From: Desulfurobacterium atlanticum
GTDB lineage: Bacteria > Aquificota > Aquificia > Desulfurobacteriales > Desulfurobacteriaceae
Assembly: GCF_900188395.1 (NCBI RefSeq)
Contig: NZ_FZOB01000020.1
Location: 1-7,114 of the forward strand
DNA: 7,114 nt
Direction: 5' to 3'
The notes beneath the pieces were generated by a model. The model ran no database searches. It had not been told where the DNA came from and worked only from the letters and a program-made list of their open reading frames with translations. Below, in pieces: positions 1 to 5,942 of this stretch. The position numbers were made by a program, and so were the translations under genes. Position 1 is the first letter of the stretch. Each line of letters begins with the position of its first letter.

Positions 1-28
1 CGTGGTATAGGTTTATATTTAGCTGCAT
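1..28 (-). CDS. 5' end of an unidentified minus-strand gene (partial)
   Basis: A minus-strand ATG at 28-26 is preceded by a perfect AGGAGG (complement of 35-40) with a 6-nt gap. It opens a frame reading MQLNINLYH before the window edge. Nine codons are too few to identify a family. The call rests on the ribosome binding site and the open frame. The gene would be divergent from the tRNA operon, so its promoter should lie within about 41-176, where I see no convincing minus-strand -35/-10 pair. Confidence 0.5.
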
Positions 29-176
29 GGTTGTCCTCCTGGTAGTGGTTTTGGTTTTCTGAAAATTTGAATGTTTAGTGCTCTTAATATTTTAACTACC
101 AGGTGGGCAGCCTTTTTCCTTTGGTGTGGGTGGGGAGTATGTGTATACCTATGCAGGGTAAATTTCTTTTTTATCG

Positions 177-205
177 TTGACACAAGGGGTGGAAAAGTTT
201 ATATT
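177..205 (+). promoter_or_regulatory. Sigma-70-type promoter of the tRNA operon
   Basis: A perfect -35 TTGACA (177-182) is followed after exactly 17 nt by TATATT (200-205), five of six matches to the -10 consensus. Transcription would start near 211-213, about ten bases before the mature tRNA-Phe end. This is the best promoter in the window, as expected for stable RNA genes. Confidence 0.8.
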
Positions 206-220
206 TCCTTCTACACGGTT

Positions 221-296
<76 letters not shown>

Positions 297-347
297 TTTT
301 TATTTTACCCTCCTGAAAATTTAAAATTCATCTATCTAAAAACATCT

Positions 348-434
348 GCCCGGGTGGCGGAATAGGCAGACGCACGGGACTTAAAATCCCGGGGCCGCAA
401 GGCCGTGCGGGTTCGATTCCCGCCCCGGGCACCA
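348..434 (+). tRNA. tRNA-Leu (anticodon UAA)
   Basis: This is an 87-nt class II tRNA with CCA encoded. The acceptor stem GCCCGGG pairs with CCCGGGC. The anticodon arm CGGGA-CTTAAAA-TCCCG carries TAA at 382-384, and the long variable arm GGGGCCGCAAGGCCGT is typical of tRNA-Leu. It lies 51 nt after tRNA-Phe with no promoter of its own, so the two are probably co-transcribed. The AT-rich PP-loop operon begins about 75 nt downstream. tRNA-Leu genes are frequent integration sites, but no copy of the tRNA 3' end recurs in this window. Confidence 0.97.
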
Positions 435-447
435 TAATGCGTTTCTG

Positions 448-477
448 TTAAATTTTCCTTAAATTTTTTGTTATAAT
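448..477 (+). promoter_or_regulatory. Candidate promoter of the PP-loop operon
   Basis: A perfect -10 TATAAT (472-477) has only a weak -35 partner, TTAAAT (448-453), at 18-nt spacing. Transcription would start near 484, giving a leader of about 25 nt before ATG 510. The promoter is followed closely by a strong ribosome binding site. Together these place the translation start before, not within, the pentamer repeat tract. Read-through from the tRNA operon is also possible, because no good terminator separates them. Confidence 0.5.
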
Positions 478-496
478 AAATCAGCGAAACCAATTA

Positions 497-512
497 GGGG
501 GGTGTTATAATG
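497..512 (+). promoter_or_regulatory. Ribosome binding site and start codon before the repeat tract
   Basis: A purine run AGGGGGGT (G6 at 497-502) sits 7 nt before ATG 510-512. This is the only convincing start signal upstream of the PP-loop ATPase. It is decisive because the ATPase frame itself has no ATG, GTG or TTG between an in-frame TAA at 449 and the SGGKD loop at 611-625. Confidence 0.7.
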
Positions 513-1399
513 AGAAGAGAAGAGAAGAGAAGAGAAAAGAAAAGAAAAGAAAAAGTGAAATAGTAAATCTTATTAAAACAAGATCTATTAAGAAAGTTTT
601 TCTTTTATTTTCTGGGGGTAAAGATGCTTCCGTGATGGCAGATGTAGTTTGTAGTGTTATGAATTTTCTTCCTTCAAACGTAGAAGTCTCTACTTTAACA
701 GTTAAATTTCCAAAAATGATATATGACCCGGATAATATAAATGAAAGAAAGAGAATAGAGGAAGTTTTATCTTTCTGGAAAAATATGGGTTTTTCTCATT
801 TGTGGTTAGAATCGGAAGAGTTTGATGATTCTTTATTTGAACAATATCCTTTGACTCCGTGTGTGGCCTGTGAAATTGTTAAATCTAAAGTTTTGTTTAA
901 CTTTATTAATTCATGCGAGGATACTGCTTTTTTAATCTCACATACGCTTGATGATGTTTTTGGCTATTTAATAGAAAGTCTTTTTCTTATCATACCTTAT
1001 GAAAGGTGGGATATTTTAGAAAAAGAAAACTATTCTTTGTTTGAGAGAGTTGCACAGTTGCAGAAAAGAGTTTATAAGTATTTTGCTTATAGATCATGGA
1101 GGAGAAAAAACGTATTTATATATAAACCTATTTTAGATTTGTCAGAGTCTGAAATTACTAAAATTATAAAAATCAGGAAGTTTCCTTTGATAGAAGAAAG
1201 TTGTCCTTTAAAAGCCGGGAGTAATTTTGTAATGTTTAAACGTTTTATTCATAGAGCTGTAGATTGGTTGAGAAAGAGATATGCTGATGATAGGTTGATA
1301 TTTGAGAACTACGAATCTGTTATTGAATTTTTCAGGAAGAAAAGTTTATTGATTCCAAAGCACATTATAGAAAACATGGAAATTAGGAGTGGCATATGA
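510..1399 (+). CDS. TtcA-like PP-loop ATPase, out of frame with its start (probably phase-variable, OFF)
   Basis: This is an ATP pyrophosphatase of the TtcA/TilS-type PP-loop superfamily, which adenylates an RNA or nucleotide base for thiolation or amidation. The body is read in the frame ending at 1399; the first NTG codon in that frame is GTG 632, but the nucleotide-binding loop SGGKDAS (611-631) precedes it. The real start is therefore upstream, most likely ATG 510. Removing one pentamer gives about 294 residues. In that numbering: PP-loop 33-39, CVAC with C116 and C119, HTLDD near 143-147, KPILDLSESEI, and a third cysteine in SCPL (C230). This CxxC plus distal Cys pattern matches the 4Fe-4S ligands of TtcA, as does the length. 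The N-terminal zinc-finger cysteines of TtuA are absent. The stop overlaps the flavodoxin start (ATGA). The coding sequence is markedly AT-rich. The substrate is unknown. A sequencing or assembly error in the repeat, or gene decay, are the alternatives to phase variation. Confidence 0.8.
513..552 (+). repeat. Pentanucleotide microsatellite, (AGAAG)4(AGAAA)4
   Basis: There are eight uninterrupted 5-bp units, four AGAAG (513-532) and then four AGAAA (533-552), all purine on this strand. The tract begins at the codon right after ATG 510. As sequenced, that ATG encodes MRREEKRREKKRKEKVK and stops at TAG 561-563. A change of one unit shifts the reading frame. Seven or ten units, instead of eight, would join ATG 510 to the PP-loop ATPase frame. 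The tract has the form of a slipped-strand contingency repeat. The first half is also a homopurine mirror repeat. Confidence 0.9.
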
Positions 1400-1953
1400 A
1401 ACCGGCTGTACTTTTTTGGTCTAAAACAGGAAACACAAGGAAATTTGCAAATATTATAAGTGATTTATTGTTGGAATTTAAAATAGAAGATTTTTTGGTT
1501 GCAGAAATTAGAGAAGATTTTACTTTCAATCCTTTAGATTATGATATTGTTTTTCTTGGCTCCCCGGTTTATAGGTTTTTACCACCGAGGGAAGTAATTT
1601 CTTTCGTTGATTTTAATATGGATAAATTTAGACGTTTTCGTTCTCTTAGATCTCCAAAAGTGCCTTTTAAATTCGGTGTTACGTTTTGTACCTACTCTGG
1701 CATTCATACCGGAGTAAAAGAAGCGATACCGGCTTTGAAATATTTGTCTCAATTTCTTGAACATTTTGGATTTTTAGTTGTGGAGGAGATGGCTTTACTT
1801 TCAAAATTCAGTAATTGGCAGGAGGCAAATATCAAAGGCAAGTGTGGAGATATAAGAGATATGCCTGATAATAGGATTATCAGGAATTTTTATAATGATA
1901 TCAAAGACTGGTTTATTTATTTTAAGGAGGTTTTAAGATGGAAGTCTTGTTAG
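1396..1953 (+). CDS. Flavodoxin-like protein
   Basis: This is a 185-residue cytoplasmic protein with a flavodoxin-type FMN-binding pattern. The phosphate-binding loop SKTGNT is at residues 9-14 after the first beta strand. A GSPVY segment follows strand three (55-59), and TYSG near 99-102 is in the position of the loop that contacts the isoalloxazine ring. Flavodoxins carry one or two electrons on FMN. Next to a putative 4Fe-4S PP-loop enzyme it is a plausible reductant, but that pairing is inference. ATG 1396 follows AGGAG (1385-1389) by 6 nt and overlaps the ATPase stop. The last 16 bases overlap the Nudix gene. Both overlaps suggest translational coupling, so a frame switch upstream might also affect this gene. 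The C-terminal 40 residues are not a motif I recognise. Confidence 0.82.
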   Translation: MKPAVLFWSKTGNTRKFANIISDLLLEFKIEDFLVAEIREDFTFNPLDYDIVFLGSPVYRFLPPREVISFVDFNMDKFRRFRSLRSPKVPFKFGVTFCTYSGIHTGVKEAIPALKYLSQFLEHFGFLVVEEMALLSKFSNWQEANIKGKCGDIRDMPDNRIIRNFYNDIKDWFIYFKEVLRWKSC

Positions 1954-2570
1954 GATTAGAAAAATATATTCCAGTTTCTGTATGCGTTCCCTTGATTAAA
2001 ACAGCGGATGATTTGATTTTTTTGTTAGAAAAAAGAAGTTCCAATGTGAAACATTCAAGAGAAATTTCTTTTCCAGGAGGATTTATAGAAAAAGGAGAAT
2101 CACCTGAAAAAGCTGCCAGAAGGGAATTAAAAGAAGAGGTATTAATTTCTTCGGAGAAAATAGAGAAATTTTTAAAATTGGGGATTCTAATTTCTCCACT
2201 GGGATATTTAATACACATTTTTATTTCTATTCTTAACATAAGCAGGAATGACTTAAGTGTTTTTAATAAAAGAGAAGTTGATAACCTTATTCTTATACCA
2301 ATGAAAGAGATTATGATGATGAAACCTGAAATGTATTATGTAAAGTTAAAAATTTTCCCTTATGATGAACTGGAAAATGGTAAGAAAAATTGGTTATTGC
2401 CTGTTGAAAAATTAAAATTAGGCAGCAGGTATTTAAAACCCTGGGGAGGAAAATCTTATAGAGTTATAGTATATAATTATAACGGTGAACCAATATGGGG
2501 AATTACTGGAGAAATTATTTATGAGATTGTTAAAATGTTTAAAAAAGGATATTTAAATTTCTTAAATTGA
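1938..2570 (+). CDS. Nudix hydrolase, CoA-pyrophosphatase-like
   Basis: This is a 210-residue enzyme predicted to hydrolyse a nucleoside diphosphate linked to another moiety. The Nudix box spans residues 48-70: G48, E54 and the metal-binding helix R62-E63-L64-K65-E66-E67. The usual glycine near the end is Leu69. Before it, LLEKRSSNVKHSREISFPGG (29-48) resembles the RS...H.GEISFPGG stretch of the NudL/CoA pyrophosphatase group, so CoA or a similar cofactor is a possible substrate. The C-terminal 100 residues are less conserved to my eye, and KPWGGKSYRVIVY suggests an extra strand. ATG 1938 follows AAGGAGG by 7 nt, inside the end of the flavodoxin gene, so this is the third gene of the operon. 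Its product may clean up or supply a nucleotide for the PP-loop reaction; that is speculation. Confidence 0.85.
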   Translation: MEVLLGLEKYIPVSVCVPLIKTADDLIFLLEKRSSNVKHSREISFPGGFIEKGESPEKAARRELKEEVLISSEKIEKFLKLGILISPLGYLIHIFISILNISRNDLSVFNKREVDNLILIPMKEIMMMKPEMYYVKLKIFPYDELENGKKNWLLPVEKLKLGSRYLKPWGGKSYRVIVYNYNGEPIWGITGEIIYEIVKMFKKGYLNFLN

Positions 2571-2647
2571 AAAATGTTTATAGCAAAATTAATAAAGTAT
2601 TTTGGTATGGCAAATCAATTAGCCTAAAATATTTAAATTTATTGAAA
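2571..2647. other. Convergent intergenic region, AT-rich
   Basis: These 77 bases separate the convergent Nudix and PLP-enzyme genes. No GC-rich terminator is visible. A bulged, A/T-only hairpin (arms 2631-2640 and 2645-2653, loop ATTG) overlaps the end of the PLP gene and might slow transcription in either direction. The 12-mer ATATTTAAATTT occurs at 2549-2560 and again at 2629-2640, but such AT-rich words may recur by chance. Confidence 0.4.
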
Positions 2648-3610
2648 TTAAATGTAAATTATCTGTTCCTGTGAAGGAGGATATTTCTTGACCTTTTCAT
2701 ATCCGCCGCCGGTGATGTGGATTAGAATCTTTTCATCTGGGTTTAATTCATTGTTTTCTATTGCTTTTAAAACGCTTGCGATTGTTACTCCTGCTGAGTA
2801 ATCTATCTCTTCTTCAAGGAACGATTCAAAAGCACTTTTAGCTTTCAAAAGTTCCTCATTTGTTATCCCGTAAATTTTTCCACTGGTTTCTTTTATAAGG
2901 TTTGAAAGAAGTTCTATATTTGTTCTTGCGTTGCTTAAAACTTTCGCAAGGATCTTTTCTGCAAGTTCTGGGGGTGGTAGTGGTTCACCTTTAATGGCAG
3001 AAAGGACAGGTGCATAAGGCAGATTCTGAGAAAGGTATAGTTTTGGCAGTTTTCTATTCAGAGATTTTGCTGTTTTGTAAATGCTTAAAGGTCCAACACC
3101 ACCAGAAACAGCCTGAAAGTAAACATCAAACTCTGGTAATCTTCTAAAAAGTCTGTAAAGTCCTTTTATTCTCCATTCGTTGTTTAAACCACCTTCATGT
3201 TCATACCTTTCAGGATTTTCCTTAACAAGTTTCTTTGAAAAGTCTATGGCATCGTTATATTCACCTTTAACTGCGTATATAGTTACGCTTTTGGATGGTT
3301 TTACAGGAATTTTCAGATTTTCAAGGGCGTATTCTGGAAGCACAATAGTTAAAGGTCTTTTAAGAACAGATGCTTTGTAAAAGAAAGCTCTTGCAACATT
3401 TCCTGCAGAAACGACTACAAGCTCTTTACTTTTGCGAAAATGAAGTGTAAGTCCTGTTATGTAATCTTTAAAAGAGCCTGTGGGGCATTTTGCCTTAAAC
3501 TTTTCAAAGTATCCTGAAAGAAGAATTGTTATATTTTTTCTTCCGAAAAATTCTTCAATAAATGGGTGTCCTTTTAAAAGTGAGGAGAAAAGAATCGACT
3601 GAATGGTCAT
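2648..3610 (-). CDS. PLP-dependent fold-type II enzyme, cysteate/threonine synthase-like
   Basis: This 320-residue protein belongs to the beta-family of PLP enzymes. The segment GSFKDY (45-50) supplies the probable Schiff-base lysine K48. SAGNVARAF (68-76) fits the substrate-carboxylate/cofactor asparagine loop. SGGVGP (169-174) fits the glycine-rich phosphate-binding loop. Read as a whole, including LSQNLPYAPV (193-202), it resembles archaeal cysteate synthase (O-phosphoserine plus sulfite to cysteate, in coenzyme M synthesis) more than a standard threonine synthase, whose N-terminal domain is longer. This is memory-based similarity, and the substrate is open. ATG 3610 follows TGGAGG (complement of 3615-3620) with a short 4-nt gap. 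It is the last gene of a three-gene minus-strand operon, 13 nt after the second radical SAM gene. Confidence 0.75.
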   Translation of the reverse strand: MTIQSILFSSLLKGHPFIEEFFGRKNITILLSGYFEKFKAKCPTGSFKDYITGLTLHFRKSKELVVVSAGNVARAFFYKASVLKRPLTIVLPEYALENLKIPVKPSKSVTIYAVKGEYNDAIDFSKKLVKENPERYEHEGGLNNEWRIKGLYRLFRRLPEFDVYFQAVSGGVGPLSIYKTAKSLNRKLPKLYLSQNLPYAPVLSAIKGEPLPPPELAEKILAKVLSNARTNIELLSNLIKETSGKIYGITNEELLKAKSAFESFLEEEIDYSAGVTIASVLKAIENNELNPDEKILIHITGGGYEKVKKYPPSQEQIIYI

Positions 3611-3623
3611 AAAGCCTCCAGAT

Positions 3624-4658
3624 TTAGCAGGAAAGATTTTTGCATATAGCTTCTGTTTTCTCTATCAAAGATGGACATAGAGATGTTTTTCTTATTTTAC
3701 ATCCGCCGCAAATCTCTTTGTATTTACAATTTACACACTCTTTGAAATAGTTTCTGTCAGCGTATATCTTTGCCATTTCACTTTCAAAGATTTTATCAAG
3801 GGAAGTTTTTTGCAGATTTCCTATCGATTTTTGTATAAGCGGGCAGGGGTAAACGTTTCCTTCACTTGTCACGTAAACAAAATCTTTCACTGCCCTGCAT
3901 CCGGGGAATACCTTATAATAGTATGGAGGAACAAATAAACCTTTCTCTTCCATCTTTTTTAGAACAGCCCAGTAGTGGGGAACAGTGGTTGTGCACAGGG
4001 CAAGGTCTTTGTATTTGCACTGAAGTTCATATATAGTTTTAAGGGATTCTGCTATTTCGTCTGTTTCCATCTCTGCATGGGGAAGTTCCTTTTCACCTCT
4101 TCCCATCTCAACATAGTGGAAGATTATAAGTATATCTGCACCTAATTTGTGACTTAATTCAACAATGTATGGAAGGTCATTATAGTTATATTTTGAAAGG
4201 CAGGTTGTAATTCTAAGAGGGATATCGTGCTTTCTAACAAGCTCCGCTCCTTTAACTGTTAGGTCAAAACTTCCTTTACCTCTTAAAAAGTCGTGGTTTT
4301 CTCTTTTTCCATCTATTGCCACTATGATGTCGTCAACTCCGTAATCTTTGAATTTCTTTATCAGATCGTTAGTAAGGTAAGTTCCGTTTGTTGGCAGAGA
4401 AACGTAAAATCCAAGTTCCTTTGCATACTTAAATATGTCCCAGAAATCCGGGTGCATTGTTGCTTCGCCACCTGTTAAGGTTACTTTCTTTCCTGAAGAA
4501 CACAGTCCATACTTTGAAAGGTTAAGTTCCTTATACTGGTCTAAAATACCCTTCCAGAAGAAACCTGGAAGGGCATTTTTATCTATATTGGTAATGTAGT
4601 GGCAGTATTTACATTTAAGATTGCAGGCTTTTGTTATGGAAAGTTTAAGGTCATACAT
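3624..4658 (-). CDS. Radical SAM/SPASM protein
   Basis: This is a 344-residue radical SAM enzyme. The 4Fe-4S cluster that cleaves S-adenosylmethionine is bound by CNLKCKYC (C12, C16, C19), only eleven residues from the N-terminus. GGEA (63-66) is the SAM-contacting motif, with alanine in place of the common proline. The C-terminal half has a SPASM-type set of cysteines for auxiliary clusters: C254, C272 (in VYPCPL), C308, C311, C317, C320, C328 and possibly C339. SPASM enzymes modify peptides, sugars, cofactors or tetrapyrroles; which applies here is unclear. The ribosome binding site AAGGAG lies inside the last codons of the previous gene. Only 3 nt separate the two genes, so they are translationally coupled and probably act on one pathway. 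No precursor peptide gene is visible nearby. Confidence 0.85.
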   Translation of the reverse strand: MYDLKLSITKACNLKCKYCHYITNIDKNALPGFFWKGILDQYKELNLSKYGLCSSGKKVTLTGGEATMHPDFWDIFKYAKELGFYVSLPTNGTYLTNDLIKKFKDYGVDDIIVAIDGKRENHDFLRGKGSFDLTVKGAELVRKHDIPLRITTCLSKYNYNDLPYIVELSHKLGADILIIFHYVEMGRGEKELPHAEMETDEIAESLKTIYELQCKYKDLALCTTTVPHYWAVLKKMEEKGLFVPPYYYKVFPGCRAVKDFVYVTSEGNVYPCPLIQKSIGNLQKTSLDKIFESEMAKIYADRNYFKECVNCKYKEICGGCKIRKTSLCPSLIEKTEAICKNLSC

Positions 4659-4661
4659 TTA

Positions 4662-5858
4662 TTACTCCTTAATGTTCTTTATAGGACACATAATATCTTC
4701 ACCTAAGAAACTACCTGTTTTTGCGTAGGCTCTTGCTCTGCATCCGCCACATTCTTGTTTAAATTCACACTCTCCGCATATACCGCCAAGTTCTGGTTCA
4801 TAGCCATGTTCTTTCCTGAAAGCTTCTTTCAGCTCTTCAAGTTTTGCAGGATTTTTAACTTCGTCAAAACCGTAAATATCAGGGTTAAAACCTCTTGCAA
4901 GTTTTATGGCTTTAAAGTCTGGTGTTTCTATCGCAATTTTGCTTAATTTCTTTTCTCTAATGTTTCCAACTTTCATCGTAACGTATGCACATGGCCACAC
5001 ATCACCGTTTGGAAGGATGTGAAATCTTGTTATACCTGCAGGGCACCCTATCGGTTTTACTCTTGGAAATACGTTTATCTTTCCTTCTTTGTATTCTTCT
5101 GTCATTTTCTCTTTAAGCCATAGGGTATAGCAGGGGGAACAGATAGGTTTTAGCCATACATTTGTTGTTTTCTGCCTTTCGTAGATATATTCAAATACTT
5201 CCTGTGCTTCTTCAGGTGTTAGGTCTGGTAAATCTTTTCCCCTTCCTGTGGTTATCAGAAAAACAAAGTAAATTCTGTATGTCCCAAGTTCTTCAGCAAG
5301 GTCTATTATCGCCGGGATTTCATCTTTGTTAAGTTTTGAAACTGTGGTGTGAAACTGGAATCTTAATCCCATTTTTTTTGCAAGCTTTAAATTTTTATAG
5401 ACTTCGTCAAAACATCCTTTAAGGCCTCTTATTTCGTCGTGCTTTTCACCAACACCATCTATTGAAACGCCGACTCTCCACATTCCTGCATCAAGGAGTT
5501 TCTTAATGTTTTCTTCAGTTAGAAGGGTTCCGTTTGTTGCCATAACAAGCTGCATCCTTGTATTTTCAAAGGCAAATTTTATGATGTCATAAATGTCTTC
5601 CCTTAAAAGAGGTTCTCCACCTGTGATTGCAAACTTCACAGGTCCAAAGTTTTCCCATATATCCATTATAAGAGCTTTTGCTTCCTCAGTTGTAAGTTCA
5701 TCAGGCCACTTTTTGTTTTTTCCAGACTCTATTGAGCAGTGTTTACACTCAAGATTACATTCGTTTGTGCATGCCCAGACAAACTCTCCAGGCAGATATG
5801 AAAAGCAGCCAAGTCCAACGGTGTCATTATCAAAGATATATTCAAGATTAACAGCCAT
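4662..5858 (-). CDS. Radical SAM/SPASM protein, NirJ/AhbD-like
   Basis: This is a 398-residue radical SAM enzyme, first gene of the minus-strand operon. The cluster motif CNLECKHC gives C34, C38 and C41, and TGGEP is at 79-83. The C-terminal SPASM region has C272, C290 (GDVWPCAYV) and a terminal block CGECEFKQECGGCRARAYA with C361, C364, C370 and C373, then C391. An extra ICSPC pair (C240, C243) and the GCRARAYAKTG block recall the heme d1/alternative heme enzymes NirJ and AhbD, so a tetrapyrrole or peptide substrate is possible. I cannot choose between them. The open frame extends 13 codons further (to 5897), but I start at ATG 5858 because a perfect AGGAGG lies 5 nt before it, and the extension has no such signal. 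Confidence 0.85.
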   Translation of the reverse strand: MAVNLEYIFDNDTVGLGCFSYLPGEFVWACTNECNLECKHCSIESGKNKKWPDELTTEEAKALIMDIWENFGPVKFAITGGEPLLREDIYDIIKFAFENTRMQLVMATNGTLLTEENIKKLLDAGMWRVGVSIDGVGEKHDEIRGLKGCFDEVYKNLKLAKKMGLRFQFHTTVSKLNKDEIPAIIDLAEELGTYRIYFVFLITTGRGKDLPDLTPEEAQEVFEYIYERQKTTNVWLKPICSPCYTLWLKEKMTEEYKEGKINVFPRVKPIGCPAGITRFHILPNGDVWPCAYVTMKVGNIREKKLSKIAIETPDFKAIKLARGFNPDIYGFDEVKNPAKLEELKEAFRKEHGYEPELGGICGECEFKQECGGCRARAYAKTGSFLGEDIMCPIKNIKE

Positions 5859-5863
5859 TTTTG

Positions 5864-5869
5864 CCTCCT
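5864..5869 (-). promoter_or_regulatory. Ribosome binding site fixing the first radical SAM start
   Basis: The complement of CCTCCT is a perfect AGGAGG, 5 nt before ATG 5858. It would lie inside the coding sequence if the upstream ATG at 5897 were used, which argues for the shorter 398-residue protein. Confidence 0.85.
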
Positions 5870-5890
5870 TTAGTAAAATTCCCTTAAATT

Positions 5891-5918
5891 TTAACACATT
5901 AAAAGTTTCTATTTTTAT
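5891..5918 (+). promoter_or_regulatory. Candidate promoter of the heptosyltransferase gene
   Basis: TTAACA (5891-5896, five of six to the -35 consensus) and TTTTAT (5913-5918, four of six to the -10) are 16 nt apart. They would give a leader of roughly 18 nt containing the GGAGG at 5932-5936. The 84-bp gap between the divergent genes must also hold the radical SAM operon promoter. The best minus-strand -10 I see is TAAAAT (complement of 5888-5893), without a good -35. Confidence 0.3.
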
Positions 5919-5942
5919 CGGTTTTCAAATTGGAGGTTTTGG

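Noticed and set aside
450-469. Weak AAATTT...AAATTT hairpin with trailing T run as terminator of the tRNA operon
   Set aside because: The stem is A/T only and self-complementary by composition, so it is too weak to call.
632-1399. GTG 632 as the true start of the PP-loop ATPase
   Set aside because: It lies just after the SGGKDAS nucleotide-binding loop, which would be lost, and no ribosome binding site precedes it.
2549-2640. ATATTTAAATTT direct repeats as cassette boundaries
   Set aside because: The words are A/T only in a very AT-rich stretch, and the first copy lies inside the Nudix coding sequence.
348-2647. Integration of the PP-loop cassette with tRNA-Leu as attL and a duplicated tRNA 3' end as attR
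   Set aside because: No copy of the tRNA-Leu 3' sequence is found downstream in the window, and no integrase gene adjoins the tRNA.
5859-5897. The 13-codon N-terminal extension of the first radical SAM protein
   Set aside because: A perfect AGGAGG at the right distance marks ATG 5858 as the start, and the extension has no signal of its own.
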